Origin: Agromyces fucosus
GTDB taxonomy: Bacteria > Actinomycetota > Actinomycetes > Actinomycetales > Microbacteriaceae
Length of the DNA: 64,000 nt
Assembly: GCF_004134865.1 (NCBI RefSeq)
Contig: NZ_SDPO01000004.1
Location: 173,673-237,672, forward strand
Reading direction: 5' to 3'
The position numbers and the translations under genes are program-made. The notes below the pieces were generated by a model. That model ran no database searches. It worked only from the letters and a program-made list of their open reading frames with translations, and was not told where the DNA came from. Positions within the stretch are counted from its first letter, which is position 1; each line of letters begins with the position of its first letter. Positions 63,816-64,000 of this stretch are shown piece after piece.

Positions 63816-64000
63816 TCAGACGAGCTCGGCGCGGGACGCGACGACCTGCACCGCGTTCGCCTGCACCGACAGGAATCCGTCGTCGGCATTGGCGGTGATC
63901 TTCTCGCCGCCGGGCAGAGTGACCCGCACTTCGCCGCCGGCGAGGATCGCGAGCATCGGCTCGTGACCCGGCAGGATGCCGATCTCGCCTTCGACGGTGC
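63816..64000 (-). CDS. atpC: F0F1 ATP synthase epsilon subunit, N-terminal end missing
   Basis: The last 61 codons of atpC; the rest is outside the window. The residues TVEGEIGILPGHEPMLAILAGG, then VRVTLPGGEK and DDGFLSVQANAVQVVASRAELV, are the epsilon beta-sandwich. Epsilon regulates rotation of F1. The helical C-terminal domain of E. coli epsilon is absent, as in some actinobacteria. The gene ends where the yaaA-kinase pair begins. Confidence 0.92.
   Translation of the reverse strand, partial: TVEGEIGILPGHEPMLAILAGGEVRVTLPGGEKITANADDGFLSVQANAVQVVASRAELV

Overview
The window is very GC-rich (roughly 70 percent), densely coding and actinobacterial. NusA, YlxR, IF2 with a long Gly/Pro-rich linker, RbfA, ProS, IspG, Rip1-type protease, Dxr and an actinobacterial RNB nuclease, together with many leaderless promoters, point to the family Microbacteriaceae (Agromyces-like). 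That placement is inference from gene content; no rRNA is present. I see no tRNA, rRNA, CRISPR, insertion sequence or prophage gene. No gene-free stretch exceeds 300 bases; the longest is 1328-1598.

Layout. 1-1327: the N-terminal part of a secreted protein with 70-residue repeats, cut by the window edge. 1599-8006: a uridine-kinase-like protein, mutY, and the translation/transcription block nusA-ylxR-infB-rbfA (minus strand). 8150-14320: a metabolic insert between nusA and proS, with a divergent XRE-cupin regulator and Tat-exported amine oxidase, a PhoX phosphatase behind three direct repeats that match a PHO box, and a sodium:amino-acid symporter. 14381-19324: proS, a small protein, an RNB exoribonuclease, a small acidic protein and ispG. 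19391-27404: two tandem paralogous lipoproteins, ketone-body genes (scoA/scoB and a divergent thiolase), an LtrA-like membrane protein, a SHOCT protein and a two-component system. 27520-33082: rip1, dxr, a degenerate phosphopantetheinyl-transferase-like protein, plsC, a lipoprotein and OsmC. 33165-39863: gabT, an asparaginase II family protein and a polyamine ABC transporter (potABCD). 40012-57836: a large minus-strand signalling and envelope cluster. 58009-64000: Lrp regulator plus class III aminotransferase, DUF4192, the ogt-tag alkylation-repair pair, yaaA, a P-loop kinase and the end of atpC.

The most interesting region is 40012-57836, transcribed as FHA - PP2C phosphatase - Ser/Thr kinase - 1963-residue Ig/FnIII protein - MoxR ATPase - DUF58 - transglutaminase-like protein - zinc-ribbon FHA protein - EccC/FtsK-like ATPase. 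Several junctions are 4-base stop/start overlaps. The core matches the gene set described in bifidobacteria as the PFNA cluster (kinase, FN3 protein, AAA ATPase, DUF58, transglutaminase). Here it has two unusual features: the transglutaminase-like protein has lost its catalytic Cys and His, and an ESX-type ATPase gene stands next to the cluster with no WXG100 substrate gene in view.

A nitrogen and polyamine theme also runs through the window: amine oxidase with XRE-cupin regulator, PotABCD, GabT, asparaginase-like protein, and Lrp with an aminotransferase. Together they could import putrescine-type amines and feed them through GABA into central metabolism (inference).

The order dxr-rip1-ispG-proS-nusA-ylxR-infB-rbfA is the actinobacterial backbone, here interrupted by three blocks of other genes and lacking rimP upstream of nusA.
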